The notes beneath the pieces are model-generated. The model did no database searches, had not been told where the DNA came from, and saw nothing but the letters and a program-made list of their open reading frames with translations. The position numbers were made by a program, and so were the translations under genes. From DASYDU01 sp050248495 (GTDB taxonomy: Bacteria; Planctomycetota; Planctomycetia; Pirellulales; Lacipirellulaceae), in the NCBI GenBank assembly GCA_050248495.1, contig JBFWSG010000005.1, forward strand, positions 62,001 through 126,000: a DNA stretch of 64,000 bases, in the 5' to 3' direction. Each line of letters opens with the position of its first letter. Position 1 is the first letter of the stretch. Below, in pieces: positions 24,601-33,106 of the stretch.

Positions 24601-26341
24601 AGTCCAGCGGGGCGAGTACTCCGCTCCGGTGCGGGCGAATTTTTATGTCGTGCTCAAGAAACCAGGGTTCGGGACCGTGATTCTGCCCATCACGGATTTC
24701 ACCGTGGCGAGTCGTGGATGGAAGCGGCGGGTGCGGATGCGGCCGGCGGCAGAGCTTTCGGGGCTGGTCACGGACGCGAGCGGCAAACCGGTGGCTGGTG
24801 CGACCGTCGCCGCGGGAGCGTTCGGTGGCATATTGGCGTTGGAGGGAGCGAATGCCATAAAGACGGATGGGGCGGGGCGTTATCGATTCACGAATCTTGT
24901 CGCGTTTGATCGTGCGGCGGGGAATACGCGGACGCAGGAGCAGATGAAGTTGGCGACGGCAGCCAATCCGTCCGAGTCGACGATGTATCCGTCGGTGTAC
25001 GATCCGGTGGAGAGTTCGACCGTTACGGATCTGGTGGTGACGCATCCGGATTTTGCCGTGACGACGGCGAGCGGCGGCAATGTGCCGGGCGAGACGAATG
25101 TGGTGATGAAACCGGCGGCGGCGATCGAGGGGCGGGTGATTGAGTTCGCGTCGGGCAAGCCGGCGGCGGGAGTTTTGGTGAAGGCGATCGGGCGGCTCGC
25201 CAGCGGTGACGGGAACGACGTGGTATTTGCACCGGTTGGTGGACTACCACAGTCTGGCAGCGAGCACATGGCGACGACGCGCACGGACGCGGCAGGACGA
25301 TATCGGCTGGCCAATCCTCCGGCAGGGAGCTATGACGTGTGGGCGGAAGGGGGGGCGAATGATCCGCAGAACGTCGCCTGGGTTTCGACCTCGGTGGGCA
25401 AGCTGACTCCGACGCCAGGCGCGAATCCGCTGAAAATTCCCGATCTGGTGATTGGCCCCGGCGGGACGATCCGGGGGCGGCTGGTCGATGCGTCGACCGG
25501 AAAGCCGCTTGACCTGGCCGGTATGGATTTGACGGTCAGAGCGTGGTTCTTATTTCTCGATGGAACGCCTCCGCAGATGGGGCAATTGCAAGAAGCGGCG
25601 GTGGACGACAACGGCAGGTTTACGTTGCGGGCCTATCCGGCCAGAGTTCGCGCTTTTGTCGACGTGCGGCGGAAAGTGGAAGGTGGACCGCCGGCGAGTG
25701 AGTACCGCAGCCCGGACGACTTTGAACGGTCAGGGCAAGTGTTCGATCTCCAGCATGGCGAGTCGATTGAGACCGCCGTGCCGGTGTTGTCGACGCAGTG
25801 TCTGGAACAGGTGCGGGGAAGCGTTCAGCGAGGATTTGAGGCACTGCAGGCCAACGACAAATCGAAGGCGATCCAAGAATTCAGCAAGGCGATTGCGATT
25901 TCGCCTTCGGAGACGTCGGCGCTCGGCGGACGTGCACAGGCATACAACATGGGTGGGCAGTTTGCGGAGGCGATCGGCGATTACAAGCGGCTGGTGGAAT
26001 TGGGGCCGGACGCTTTCATGTCGGAGAACAACTTGGCGGAATTGCTGGCGACGAGTCCGAACGAGGCGGATCGGGATGGAGCGCGGGCGGTGGAGTTGGC
26101 GAAGCGGGCCGTAGCGCTGGCGGAAGCGGCGAAGTTGCCGGCGACTTCGCAGGCAGAGTTTCTCGATACGCTCGCGGCGGCGCAGGCGGAGGCGGGGGAT
26201 TTCGAGGCGGCAGTGAAGACGCAGCGCGAGGCGATTGAGAAGGCGCCGGAAGGGGCGAAGGCGAAGATGCGGAAGCGGCTGGAAGCGTATGAGGCGGGGA
26301 AGGCTTGGCGGCGTGAAGTGACAGCGTCAGTTCCCGAATAG
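21620..26341 (+). CDS. BlaR1/MecR1-type M56 peptidase fused to beta-sandwich repeats and TPRs
   Basis: A very large sensor-protease of 1573 residues. The N-terminal part (about 1-350) has several membrane helices and the M56 zinc site HEAAH (His215, Glu216, His219) in VLAHEAAHIRNRD. After a last helix (about 325-350) comes a long extracytoplasmic region with at least six carboxypeptidase-regulatory-like or Ig-like modules, recognisable by repeated GTVVDKRSEKPVAGATVKV-type and SGLVTDASGKPVAGATV-type strands. About residues 1397-1570 form tetratricopeptide repeats (SKAIQEFSKAIAISPSETSA). In BlaR1-type systems signal binding triggers cleavage that relieves BlaI repression; here the beta modules and TPRs probably sense or bind the signal. 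BlaR1 itself is about 600 residues, so this is a strongly expanded version. Confidence 0.88.
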   Translation: MNVIVDSLAYWLADFYLLATVLLAAALASMAICSQPAKRLAVAKAAIVAAALLAGLCALPGWSLFSLRGANASDTTNINGLPPATTIAELPRGLELEPSPQATPALPQVASLPAATKWEIPWLAVLVGGYTVGSTAIAAWLVAGAVAAARLVKRADYFPDELRRALGEEAGLGQLLVSSEIDVPVALGIMRPRVMLPHEWIATRTPAELKTVLAHEAAHIRNRDLQWLAASRLLLVALWAQPLYWWLRRRMRLDQETLADAAAAEVAGRQVYAEQLVAWARDVVPRRQLLPASVGLWEGTSQLRRRVVVLLDERFTVLRSWSLFARSAVLMTAGVAALGLSLITLQPNDVSAESTDATSATEDSEGSLTYSGTVVDKRSEKPVAGATVKVRLQTSGTHPWKTLSETTRETETDGRFEFTIPQELAADSHLYIELDVAHEDHAPVTGFGYALNMIRKNEKLGGRPFFDRIPLEPAAPIEGIVRTPVGDAAADVSVVAFSAAEEMPVGDFGHSWSRGKTDAQGKFRLNVVKQGKAILWLLPTEYAQQTHVLGERRGDLGTMALEDGMQLSGRVVDRKGEPIAGIWVNAELVYGPAKQPLDLPVVDSIRRSALTDADGKFELAPLPAGTFRVLPEENPVENPQNDRQPRPLADVFLPQRVELVAGKTPPPIDISAVETVTIEAQIYDSAGKRRGGHEVNFFGRRGDEAGEYYFADGRPDADGHIEFQVPKGLRDARLTLIGNEHQALRYRWTAAGPLESRREIELGDLQRDRRGLEIVYFTAPILIVRARNEQGNAIPEFKPAVFYQDSVKPRDVGSRWLSGISGEVAFERQADGRWRSELLLPDEAFFVTVAADGYEPVTESLLLEEGVTKEIDVTLRKAGDASAQPAVGSEGVESGKTSGAAGTQHQSLGDGKATVVKFSTGNPATPWDFEPNAVRLEIEDAEGNPVTGAEATLLRVTRATGEREQLREAATDAQGAIEFRDAVDATVAAEIQAKVQRGEYSAPVRANFYVVLKKPGFGTVILPITDFTVASRGWKRRVRMRPAAELSGLVTDASGKPVAGATVAAGAFGGILALEGANAIKTDGAGRYRFTNLVAFDRAAGNTRTQEQMKLATAANPSESTMYPSVYDPVESSTVTDLVVTHPDFAVTTASGGNVPGETNVVMKPAAAIEGRVIEFASGKPAAGVLVKAIGRLASGDGNDVVFAPVGGLPQSGSEHMATTRTDAAGRYRLANPPAGSYDVWAEGGANDPQNVAWVSTSVGKLTPTPGANPLKIPDLVIGPGGTIRGRLVDASTGKPLDLAGMDLTVRAWFLFLDGTPPQMGQLQEAAVDDNGRFTLRAYPARVRAFVDVRRKVEGGPPASEYRSPDDFERSGQVFDLQHGESIETAVPVLSTQCLEQVRGSVQRGFEALQANDKSKAIQEFSKAIAISPSETSALGGRAQAYNMGGQFAEAIGDYKRLVELGPDAFMSENNLAELLATSPNEADRDGARAVELAKRAVALAEAAKLPATSQAEFLDTLAAAQAEAGDFEAAVKTQREAIEKAPEGAKAKMRKRLEAYEAGKAWRREVTASVPE

Positions 26342-26641
26342 CGTGCCGAGATCGCGTGCGCCGTGGAGAACGCGGACGACTTCCACGCCGTCGTCGGTCG
26401 GGCGGAAGAAGATCAGGTGGTTGCGAAAGCCGTCGACGGGCCAGACTCGCACGTTTGCCATGTCACTACGCGTAAATTCGCAGCGCTGACCCACGTTCGG
26501 ATTTTGGCATAGGAATTCGAATGTGTGTTCTGTCGCATCCAGAAATCGGGCGGCGACCGACGGGCTGTCTTGCTTCAAATAATCTACGATCTGTTCGAGA
26601 TCGCGCAGGGCAGTCGTTGAACGCGCGACGTGAGAAGGCAT
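26327..26641 (-). CDS. RelE/ParE family toxin
   Basis: A 104-residue protein with the ParE-like fold pattern: an N-terminal helix pair (ALRDLEQIVDYLKQDSPSVA and RFLDATEHTFEFLCQNPNVG), then strands with VRVWPVDGFRNHLIFFRP and VEVVRVLHGARDL. ParE-type toxins block DNA gyrase, while RelE types cut mRNA at the ribosome; the sequence looks closer to ParE. Its antitoxin gene lies 29 bases upstream on the same strand. Its end overlaps the convergent M56 gene by 15 bases. Confidence 0.88.
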   Translation of the reverse strand: MPSHVARSTTALRDLEQIVDYLKQDSPSVAARFLDATEHTFEFLCQNPNVGQRCEFTRSDMANVRVWPVDGFRNHLIFFRPTDDGVEVVRVLHGARDLGTLFGN

Positions 26642-26670
26642 GCTGCGACGCCTCGACTGAGCAACGACAA

Positions 26671-26916
26671 CTATTGGGCACGTTCGGAGACACGCCGGCG
26701 AAGGTCTGCCCAGTCTTGAGGCGTCATTGGTTCCGCTGGGCCGCTATCAATTCCTTTGGCAATCTCCGATTCCAGGATCGCCCAAGCCTGTTTGCGTTGG
26801 TCGGCATCGACAAGTTCACAAATGTATTCGCTTACGTTTTGGTAGCCGCCTTGCGTTACGCGTACGCGGACAAACTCCATCAGCTGGTCAGGCAAATTGA
26901 ATTCGAGCGCGTCCAT
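26671..26916 (-). CDS. ParD/CopG-like antitoxin
   Basis: An 81-residue protein that starts MDALEFNLPDQLMEFVRVRV, followed by QGGYQNVSEYICELV. This is the ribbon-helix-helix pattern of ParD-type antitoxins, which bind operator DNA through the N-terminal strand and the toxin through the C-terminal tail. The start at 26916 has a GAGGTG ribosome site a few bases upstream; the longer in-frame extension to 27222 is Arg-rich and runs into the GH67 gene, so it was rejected. Antitoxin first, toxin second is the usual order. Confidence 0.85.
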   Translation of the reverse strand: MDALEFNLPDQLMEFVRVRVTQGGYQNVSEYICELVDADQRKQAWAILESEIAKGIDSGPAEPMTPQDWADLRRRVSERAQ

Positions 26917-27047
26917 CGAGTTCACCTCTGCATTAAGGCTACGCGGCGCTTTGGTGCGTGTCAATTTTGATGTGGTACGCAGAATTCGACGTGGTTTGGT
27001 GAAAAGTGCTCGTCGCAAGCGGCGCGGCGAAGCTGTGGATAAGGAAA

Positions 27048-29630
27048 TCATGCCCCAGTGGGGATAATTTCCAGGTAGTCGACGCTCGCTTGTTCGCCGC
27101 CGTCGGCGGTGCCTTCGAGGCGGATGACGTCGCCTTCGCGGAGCGCGATCTTGGGCGTCTTGTGGCGCGTGGAGGTATGGCCGCTCGGTTGGTCGTGAGG
27201 AAGCGAGTCGTCGGCGGTCCACTCGTCGACGAGTTGGTCGTTCACAAACAGCTTGAACTTCGACTGGCCGTCATTCTCGTCGAAGTAGGCGACGTCGAGG
27301 TCGTACCAGCCGCCCTTGCCGGCGAACTTGTGGCTGATCGTACCATGGTGGTCCTTGGCGGTGAGGGCCGCGGCCTGGCCGCCGGAGGCCGTTTCCCACG
27401 GAGTCACGTCCGTCGCTTCGTAGCCCACAAGCTCCATCGCCTCGGCTTCGACGCGGTTCGGATAGTTGCCGACGCGTTTCTTGTCGTCGGCGATGCCGCT
27501 CTTGCGGAGGAACCAGTTGGCGATCGCATCGCGCCAGACGTGGGCGTGGCCGGCCTGGTAGGTGAGATCGGCGAGGACCTGGTCGTAGCGGTCGTCGTCG
27601 ATGCGGCCCTTGAGGGTTTGCCAGTCGCGGGCCAGCCGTTCGGCGTCGCGGGCGCCTTCGTAGTGGGAGTCGTAGATGTGCTGGATGAGCGTCTTGCCGG
27701 AACGGAGCTTGTGGTCGTAGGGCACGTGGTGCATGAACAGAAGCAGCTCATCCGGGCAGGTGTCGAGTGATTCGTAAACGGCAGCGACCGGCTCGGAATA
27801 TTGACCGATGAAGCCGGTGCCGGTTTTCTGGGTGCGGTCCATGCCGATGCCTTTGTCGTCGGCACGGTGCCATTGGCCCCAGCCGTTGTTTTCGGACGAC
27901 TCGATCCCGGGGCCGTAGTGGACGTTGATGATGTCGGTGAGCGTGCCGACACCGTTGGGGCCGGTGTAGCTCTCGTAGATGTTCCAGCTCTTGAGCAACA
28001 TGTCGACGATCGTGCCGACGACCTTGGGATCGCTGCCGAAGGTGAGGCGGGTCCACTCTTCGGCGATCTGTTTGCTTTCGAGGTCCGGGTTCCAAGCCAG
28101 GCGGCCGAAGCCGTAGAGGTTCGCCATGGCCAGTTGGTGTCCGAGCCAGTTCGCGTCGCGACCGACGTTGGCGACGCCGACGAAACCGCCCTGTGGTCGC
28201 TTGAAAGTGAGGCCGGACACAAGCTCCTTAACGCGAGTGACGTTGCGATCACCCTTGGCCTCGGGATTGGCCTTCATGTCGAAATCGAGCACCTCTTTCC
28301 ACATGGGCGGCAGAAAGACGAGGTGCCGCTGCTGGCCAAGATACTCCTGCGTGATCTGCAGCTCGATCGCCTGATTGGTCTGACGAAGGCCGCCGAATAG
28401 CGGCGAGGCGGGCTCGCGGACCTGGAAGTCGATCGGGCCGTGTTTGATCTGAACGACGACGTTGTCACGGAACTTACCATCGAGCGGATGAAAGTTGTCG
28501 TAGGCGGCCTTGGCGCGATCGTTCTTGGGATCGTTCCAATCCATCTTGTGGTCGTAGACGAAACCGCGATAGAAGAGGATGCCGCCATGGGGAGCGAGGG
28601 CGTCGGCGATGACGTTCGCGGCATCGGCATGGGTGCGATTGTATTCGGAGGGGCCGAGGCGGCCTTCGCTGTCGGCCTTAAGGACGAAGCCGCCGAGGTC
28701 GGGAATGATTTTGTAAATCGCATCGACTTTCTGCTTCCAGAACTCGACGGCCTTGGGGTCGAGCGGATCGAAGGTGTCGCTGCCGCCAATCTTACGCGGG
28801 CTGGCGAAGTCGAGCGCGATATAGAGCTTCACGCCGTAGGGGCGGAAGACGTCGGCGATGCGGGCCACTTCGGGGAGCAGCTCGGCCGAGATCACGCGGG
28901 TGTCGGCGTTGACGTTGTTGATCGACGCGCCGTTGATGCCGACCGAGGCCATCAGCCGGGCGTAGTCGCGCACCCGGTCGAGGTCTTTGGTGACGTGGCC
29001 CTTCTCCCAGAAGATCGAACGGCCGGCGTAGCCGCGCTCGATCGTGCCGTCGAGATTGTCCCAATGGTTGAGAATGCGAATCAGGGCGTAGGGCTTGTCG
29101 CGGATGTTGAGGTCCGCAATTGGCGCTTCGAGCGCGATCATCCGCAGCAGCGTGAACGCGCCGTACAGGACGCCGCGCTCCGTCGGTGCGGTGACGACGA
29201 CGTGGCTGCGGCCGTCGACCGTGACCGTGCGGAGCCAGAAGCCTTCGGGCGGCAACTCGGGCGGTTTACCGATCGAAGGGATCGCTTCGGTGACTTTGTC
29301 GTACAAGCCGAGGACGATGGCGCCTTCAGCAGGAAATTGGCTCGTCGCGCGGGGCGTGCGGCCGAGCATGCCGCGCACGCCGCGAACGATTTCCTGTTGG
29401 GCGGCCGCGAGCAGCGGCGAGTCGCCGAGCGTCACGACGATGGCGGGGAAGTCATCGTACTGAGCACGGGCTTCGCGGCCGGTGATCGGAGCGTAGCGGA
29501 GCCAGCCGGCGTAGCCGCTCTCGGCCCAAGCCGCGGTCGATGTGAGGGAGGCCGAGATTGCCACGAGCGCAAGGGCGAACGATAGCGCCAGGCGCCGGGC
29601 CGTCATGGCCGGAATCGAGTGGCAATTCAT
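27048..29630 (-). CDS. Alpha-glucuronidase, GH67, with an extra C-terminal binding-type domain
   Basis: An 860-residue secreted enzyme that removes glucuronic or 4-O-methylglucuronic acid side chains from xylan oligosaccharides. A signal peptide spans about residues 9-36 (ALSFALALVAISASLTSTAA). The GH67 core shows IRILNHWDNLDGTIERGYAG, FVLKADSEGRLGPSEY, VVVQIKHGPIDFQVREP and the GWGQWHRADDKGIGMDRT block. After about residue 720 an additional beta-rich domain (VEAEAMELVGYEATDVTPWE onward) resembles carbohydrate-binding modules; classic GH67 enzymes are about 680-730 residues. An ATG at 29606 is an alternative start. It follows the hexuronate-type transporter gene by 158 bases. Confidence 0.93.
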   Translation of the reverse strand: MNCHSIPAMTARRLALSFALALVAISASLTSTAAWAESGYAGWLRYAPITGREARAQYDDFPAIVVTLGDSPLLAAAQQEIVRGVRGMLGRTPRATSQFPAEGAIVLGLYDKVTEAIPSIGKPPELPPEGFWLRTVTVDGRSHVVVTAPTERGVLYGAFTLLRMIALEAPIADLNIRDKPYALIRILNHWDNLDGTIERGYAGRSIFWEKGHVTKDLDRVRDYARLMASVGINGASINNVNADTRVISAELLPEVARIADVFRPYGVKLYIALDFASPRKIGGSDTFDPLDPKAVEFWKQKVDAIYKIIPDLGGFVLKADSEGRLGPSEYNRTHADAANVIADALAPHGGILFYRGFVYDHKMDWNDPKNDRAKAAYDNFHPLDGKFRDNVVVQIKHGPIDFQVREPASPLFGGLRQTNQAIELQITQEYLGQQRHLVFLPPMWKEVLDFDMKANPEAKGDRNVTRVKELVSGLTFKRPQGGFVGVANVGRDANWLGHQLAMANLYGFGRLAWNPDLESKQIAEEWTRLTFGSDPKVVGTIVDMLLKSWNIYESYTGPNGVGTLTDIINVHYGPGIESSENNGWGQWHRADDKGIGMDRTQKTGTGFIGQYSEPVAAVYESLDTCPDELLLFMHHVPYDHKLRSGKTLIQHIYDSHYEGARDAERLARDWQTLKGRIDDDRYDQVLADLTYQAGHAHVWRDAIANWFLRKSGIADDKKRVGNYPNRVEAEAMELVGYEATDVTPWETASGGQAAALTAKDHHGTISHKFAGKGGWYDLDVAYFDENDGQSKFKLFVNDQLVDEWTADDSLPHDQPSGHTSTRHKTPKIALREGDVIRLEGTADGGEQASVDYLEIIPTGA

Positions 29631-29711
29631 CGTGGTCGACCTGTTCCGGGCGAAGGAGCGACCTGCCAGAGGGGCCGCCTGTGGCTTGGTACGCTCATGT
29701 GAGAATTGTAG

Positions 29712-29738
29712 TTCACAACAGGTCGCGCCGGTTGTGAA
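29712..29738. repeat. Inverted repeat between the MFS and GH67 genes
   Basis: TTCACAAC (29712-29719) and GTTGTGAA (29731-29738) form a perfect eight-base stem with an 11-base loop that can pair further by two G-C pairs. It lies about 80 bases before the GH67 start on the minus strand. It could be an operator for GH67 or an intercistronic RNA hairpin; there is no proper T-run for a terminator on the minus strand. Confidence 0.4.
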
Positions 29739-29788
29739 GGGTTTTTCGGGGGAAACGGCGCGGATTATTGCGATTTATCGCAGGATTC

Positions 29789-31066
29789 CTAGCTGGAGGA
29801 ATCGACGTGCATCGGCTCCAACCGCGGCACGAGCAATTGGATGATCGCCAAATTGATCAGATATGCGATTGAAGCGATGGCGAGGATAACTACGTAGCCG
29901 TTTTCATTGTTGTCGAGAATTCGACCCGTGAATTTTTGAAACGCCATGGCAATCAGACCTGCAGCCATGCCGCCAATGCCGACAATGGAACTGACAACGT
30001 TACGCGGGCACATATCGGACACGAGCGTGTACGCGTTGCAGGAATAGCCTTGATGGGCCGAGGCGGCGACCCCGATCAGAAGCGTGGCAAGCCAAGGGTT
30101 GTCAGTTATCGACGCATAGAAGACAGGGACAACGCTAACCGCGCAAACGAGCATCGCAGTTTTGCGGGCGGCGTTTACCGACCAACCACGTTTGAGAAGC
30201 CACGATGAGAGCCATCCGCCACCAACGCTCCCCAAGTCTGCCAACAAATAGATGGTGACGAGTGGCCAACCGATGTTTTTCAAGTCGACGTTGAACTTGT
30301 CGTGGAAAAAACCGGCGGCCCAGAAGAGATAGAACCACCAGATCGGAGACGTTAGGCCTTGGGCGACGATGAAAGCCCAGACCTGGCGGTATCGGAGTAG
30401 CGTCAACCAGGGGACTCGGACTGGGGCCTCGATCGGATCGCTCTGGATATACGCAAGTTCGCTCGGCGACACGTTGGGGTGGCGCTCTGGTGCGTCGTAC
30501 ACCAGCCACCAAATCGCTAGCCAAATGAATCCAAGGACGCCCGTGACGTAGAAGCTGCTTGGCCAGCCCCAATTCGACGTAAGCCAGGGAACTAAGATCG
30601 GCGCGACGACCATCCCGATATTGCTCCCGGCGTTGAAAATGCCAGTGGCGAAGGCGCGTTCGCTCTTGGGAAACCATTCGCTCACAGATTTGACTGCGGC
30701 AGGGAAGTTGCCACCCTCCGCTAGCCCAAGCGCCGCCCGCATCACGCTAAAGCCGAACACTGTGCGCACCAAACCGTGAGCCATGCAGGCGAGGCTCCAC
30801 AGTGCCACGGCCAGTCCGTAACCAATGCGAACGCCCAGAGCATCGATGCCGCGTCCGGCAAGCGCATAGCCGAAGGCATACGCGAGGCTAAACCAGGAGA
30901 TGATGTCTCCGAAGTTGGTTTCGCTCCAGTGGAGGTCTTCCATCAGCGTCGGCTTTAGGAGACCGATGACCGCGCGGTCGACGTAATTGATTGTGGTGGC
31001 GAAGAACAACAGCGCGCAAATTACCCAGCGATAGTTTCCACCGGGGGAAGGCCGCGCTTCGCTCAT
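29789..31066 (-). CDS. MFS transporter of the anion:cation symporter type, probably hexuronate
   Basis: A 425-residue permease with about 12 membrane helices. The first helix signature FFATTINYVDRAVIGLLKPT and the WFSLAYAFGYALAGRGIDAL and RAALGLAEGGNFPAAVKSV segments match the ACS family that includes the E. coli hexuronate transporter ExuT. Because the next gene is a GH67 alpha-glucuronidase, import of glucuronate or aldouronate is the likely role. Base composition appears lower in GC than the flanking genes, which hints at later acquisition. It follows the Gfo/Idh/MocA gene after 222 bases. Confidence 0.88.
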   Translation of the reverse strand: MSEARPSPGGNYRWVICALLFFATTINYVDRAVIGLLKPTLMEDLHWSETNFGDIISWFSLAYAFGYALAGRGIDALGVRIGYGLAVALWSLACMAHGLVRTVFGFSVMRAALGLAEGGNFPAAVKSVSEWFPKSERAFATGIFNAGSNIGMVVAPILVPWLTSNWGWPSSFYVTGVLGFIWLAIWWLVYDAPERHPNVSPSELAYIQSDPIEAPVRVPWLTLLRYRQVWAFIVAQGLTSPIWWFYLFWAAGFFHDKFNVDLKNIGWPLVTIYLLADLGSVGGGWLSSWLLKRGWSVNAARKTAMLVCAVSVVPVFYASITDNPWLATLLIGVAASAHQGYSCNAYTLVSDMCPRNVVSSIVGIGGMAAGLIAMAFQKFTGRILDNNENGYVVILAIASIAYLINLAIIQLLVPRLEPMHVDSSS

Positions 31067-31288
31067 GTAGGATTCGCCTGCGTTGGCCGAAGATGCCGAA
31101 AGGAGCCGCGACCACTTCCGCGTGTGGGCAGCGGTCGACGATCAAATTAGTCTAACTGCGGTGCCGCGCGAATAGAACGGCCGGAATACCGCAATGCGAC
31201 GGCGCGAAAACGCAACTTCGGCGCTGCGCTTGGATATGCACCAAGTGACCGGCCGGCGGCCGGTGTCACGATTCGAGGCGCGGGTCGC

Positions 31289-33091
31289 TTAGGCGAGATT
31301 CGAAGCCGGAGCGGGTTTGCTGCCGTCGGGTGTGGCGTCGCTTTCGACGTCGAACCACTCGGGCGCGAAGTCGATGCGGCCCCCCTTGGCGATGGCGAGG
31401 TTTGTGGTCAGCGCGATCACCGCGTCGGCGAGCGCGACCTCCGGCCGGCAGCGCGGCTTGTGTTCGGGCGACGGATTGCGGATGCACCAGGCCCAGTGTT
31501 CGATTTCCTCGCGGTAGCCGCGGCTCACGACTTCGGCCGTGGCGGCCTGGGCGACGGCTGCGCCGCCGCCGGTCTCATAGGTGTCGAGAGAGGGCTTGCC
31601 GTCCTTGCCGGGCTTAACTTCGACCTTGGTGCCGGTGTTCGCACCGGCGAAGAGCATGGCGTCCTGCTCCTGCTCGAGAATGAGCGTGCCTTTGTCGCCG
31701 AAGACCACTTCGCCCCAACCACCGAAGCCGTTGCCGTTGATCGAGGAATAGGTGACCACGATCTTATCGTTCGGATTTGCAACCTTGTGACTGGCTTCGT
31801 CTTCGTAGTAGGTGATGCCGGGAAACTCGAAATTGCAGTAGACGTGGTCCTCGCACTCGCGGTCTTCCGGGAAGATGCTGCGTCCGCCGACGGCGACGAC
31901 CGCCAGCGGCTTGGCCTTGCGGCCGTCCGGACGTTGGGCCGTGAGGAAGATGCTGGCGGCATCGAGTTGATGGCTGCCGAGCTCCGCCATCAGGCCGCCG
32001 CCCGTGCGCTGCCAGAGGCGCCAGCGAATGAGCTCCTCGAGCGGCGAGCGGCTGTAGCCGCCTCCGAGCGTCTTGGCTTCGTAACCATGCTTGGCGGCGA
32101 GCTCGTTGGTGATGTCGTTGGCCTGGGCCAGCTTTTGAGCGACCTTGCGATCCCATTCTTCGCGTGCCGCGGGGCTGAGGCTGGGGTCCTTGCTCGCTTT
32201 GAGCCAGGCGTAGTATTCACCGAGAATCTTGTTCTCGTTTTTGAATTCCGCCTCTTTGCCGGCGGCGCGGGCCGTTCGCAACGCGGTGGTGTATTCCTCT
32301 TCCGACATGAACTGCCCGGGGAGCGGCGGCTGCCAGCTGTCGTTGCCCGGCAGATTGTTGCGGTGCCACTGCGCGCGGATGTGATGGATCTTACCGATCA
32401 GGCCCTGCTTGATCTGATCCACCGCGTTGTCGTACAGAATACTGTAGTGTCGCTGATGGCCCACAGCGAGGATGATCGGGTTGTTGTCGGGGTCGCGGAG
32501 CTTGCCGGCCGCCCGGGCCATTTCCTTGCCCTGGCCGACGTCGTGGGCCATGAGCTTTTCGGTGAGCACGTGCTTGCCCTTGCGCATCGCGGCCAGCGCC
32601 GCCGGATGATGCAGGTGTAAGGGCAAGGCAATGATCACGGCTTCGACATTCGGATCGTCGAGCAGCTCTTCGTAGCCATTGTTGTAGACCTTGATGTGCT
32701 TCTCGGCCGCGGAGCGATCGGACCAGCCCTGAGCCTTCTTGTAGACATCGAGGATGCCGGGGCGGGCAGAGTGGGCTCCCGGCGAATACCAGTCGCCGTA
32801 GAACGCGCGGTGGACACTGTAAGGCCGGATGTCGGCCAAAGCCACGAGGTCGATGTACTCCGGATTGAGAGCCCCCAGCAGCACGTTCCCTTCGTCGCCG
32901 GTACCGATGATGCCGACGCGCAAGGGCTCGTTGATCTTCTGATAGCCGAAGTAATAACCACCCAGCGCACCGATGCTGCCGGCGGCAACGGTCGCGGCGA
33001 TGCCGCCCTTGAGGAAGTCGCGGCGCGTGGTGCCGACGGCCTCCTGGAAGTTCTCTTTGCCGATTTTCTTTTCTTCAGGCGATAGATTCAT
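31289..33091 (-). CDS. Gfo/Idh/MocA family oxidoreductase with Tat signal
   Basis: A 600-residue NAD(P)-dependent oxidoreductase for sugars or inositols. The N-terminus has a twin-arginine signal TRRDFLKGGIAATVAAGSIG, so the folded protein with cofactor is probably exported. The Rossmann motif GIIGTGDEGNVLL follows, then VEAVIIALPLHLHHPAA and GKHVLTEKLMAHDV, the family's EKP-like catalytic block with Leu-Met in place of Pro. A helical insertion of about 80 residues (roughly 250-330) makes it longer than the usual 350-450 residues. It is 10 bases downstream of, or overlaps transcriptionally with, the DoxX-like gene that ends at 33107... the two are read in order Gfo/Idh after DoxX on the minus strand. 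Confidence 0.9.
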   Translation of the reverse strand: MNLSPEEKKIGKENFQEAVGTTRRDFLKGGIAATVAAGSIGALGGYYFGYQKINEPLRVGIIGTGDEGNVLLGALNPEYIDLVALADIRPYSVHRAFYGDWYSPGAHSARPGILDVYKKAQGWSDRSAAEKHIKVYNNGYEELLDDPNVEAVIIALPLHLHHPAALAAMRKGKHVLTEKLMAHDVGQGKEMARAAGKLRDPDNNPIILAVGHQRHYSILYDNAVDQIKQGLIGKIHHIRAQWHRNNLPGNDSWQPPLPGQFMSEEEYTTALRTARAAGKEAEFKNENKILGEYYAWLKASKDPSLSPAAREEWDRKVAQKLAQANDITNELAAKHGYEAKTLGGGYSRSPLEELIRWRLWQRTGGGLMAELGSHQLDAASIFLTAQRPDGRKAKPLAVVAVGGRSIFPEDRECEDHVYCNFEFPGITYYEDEASHKVANPNDKIVVTYSSINGNGFGGWGEVVFGDKGTLILEQEQDAMLFAGANTGTKVEVKPGKDGKPSLDTYETGGGAAVAQAATAEVVSRGYREEIEHWAWCIRNPSPEHKPRCRPEVALADAVIALTTNLAIAKGGRIDFAPEWFDVESDATPDGSKPAPASNLA

Positions 33092-33106
33092 CGCAGAGTA
33101 TCTCGC

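Noticed and set aside
26917..27222. N-terminal extension of the antitoxin
   Set aside because: Arg-rich, overlaps the GH67 3' end, and a good ribosome site supports the start at 26916.
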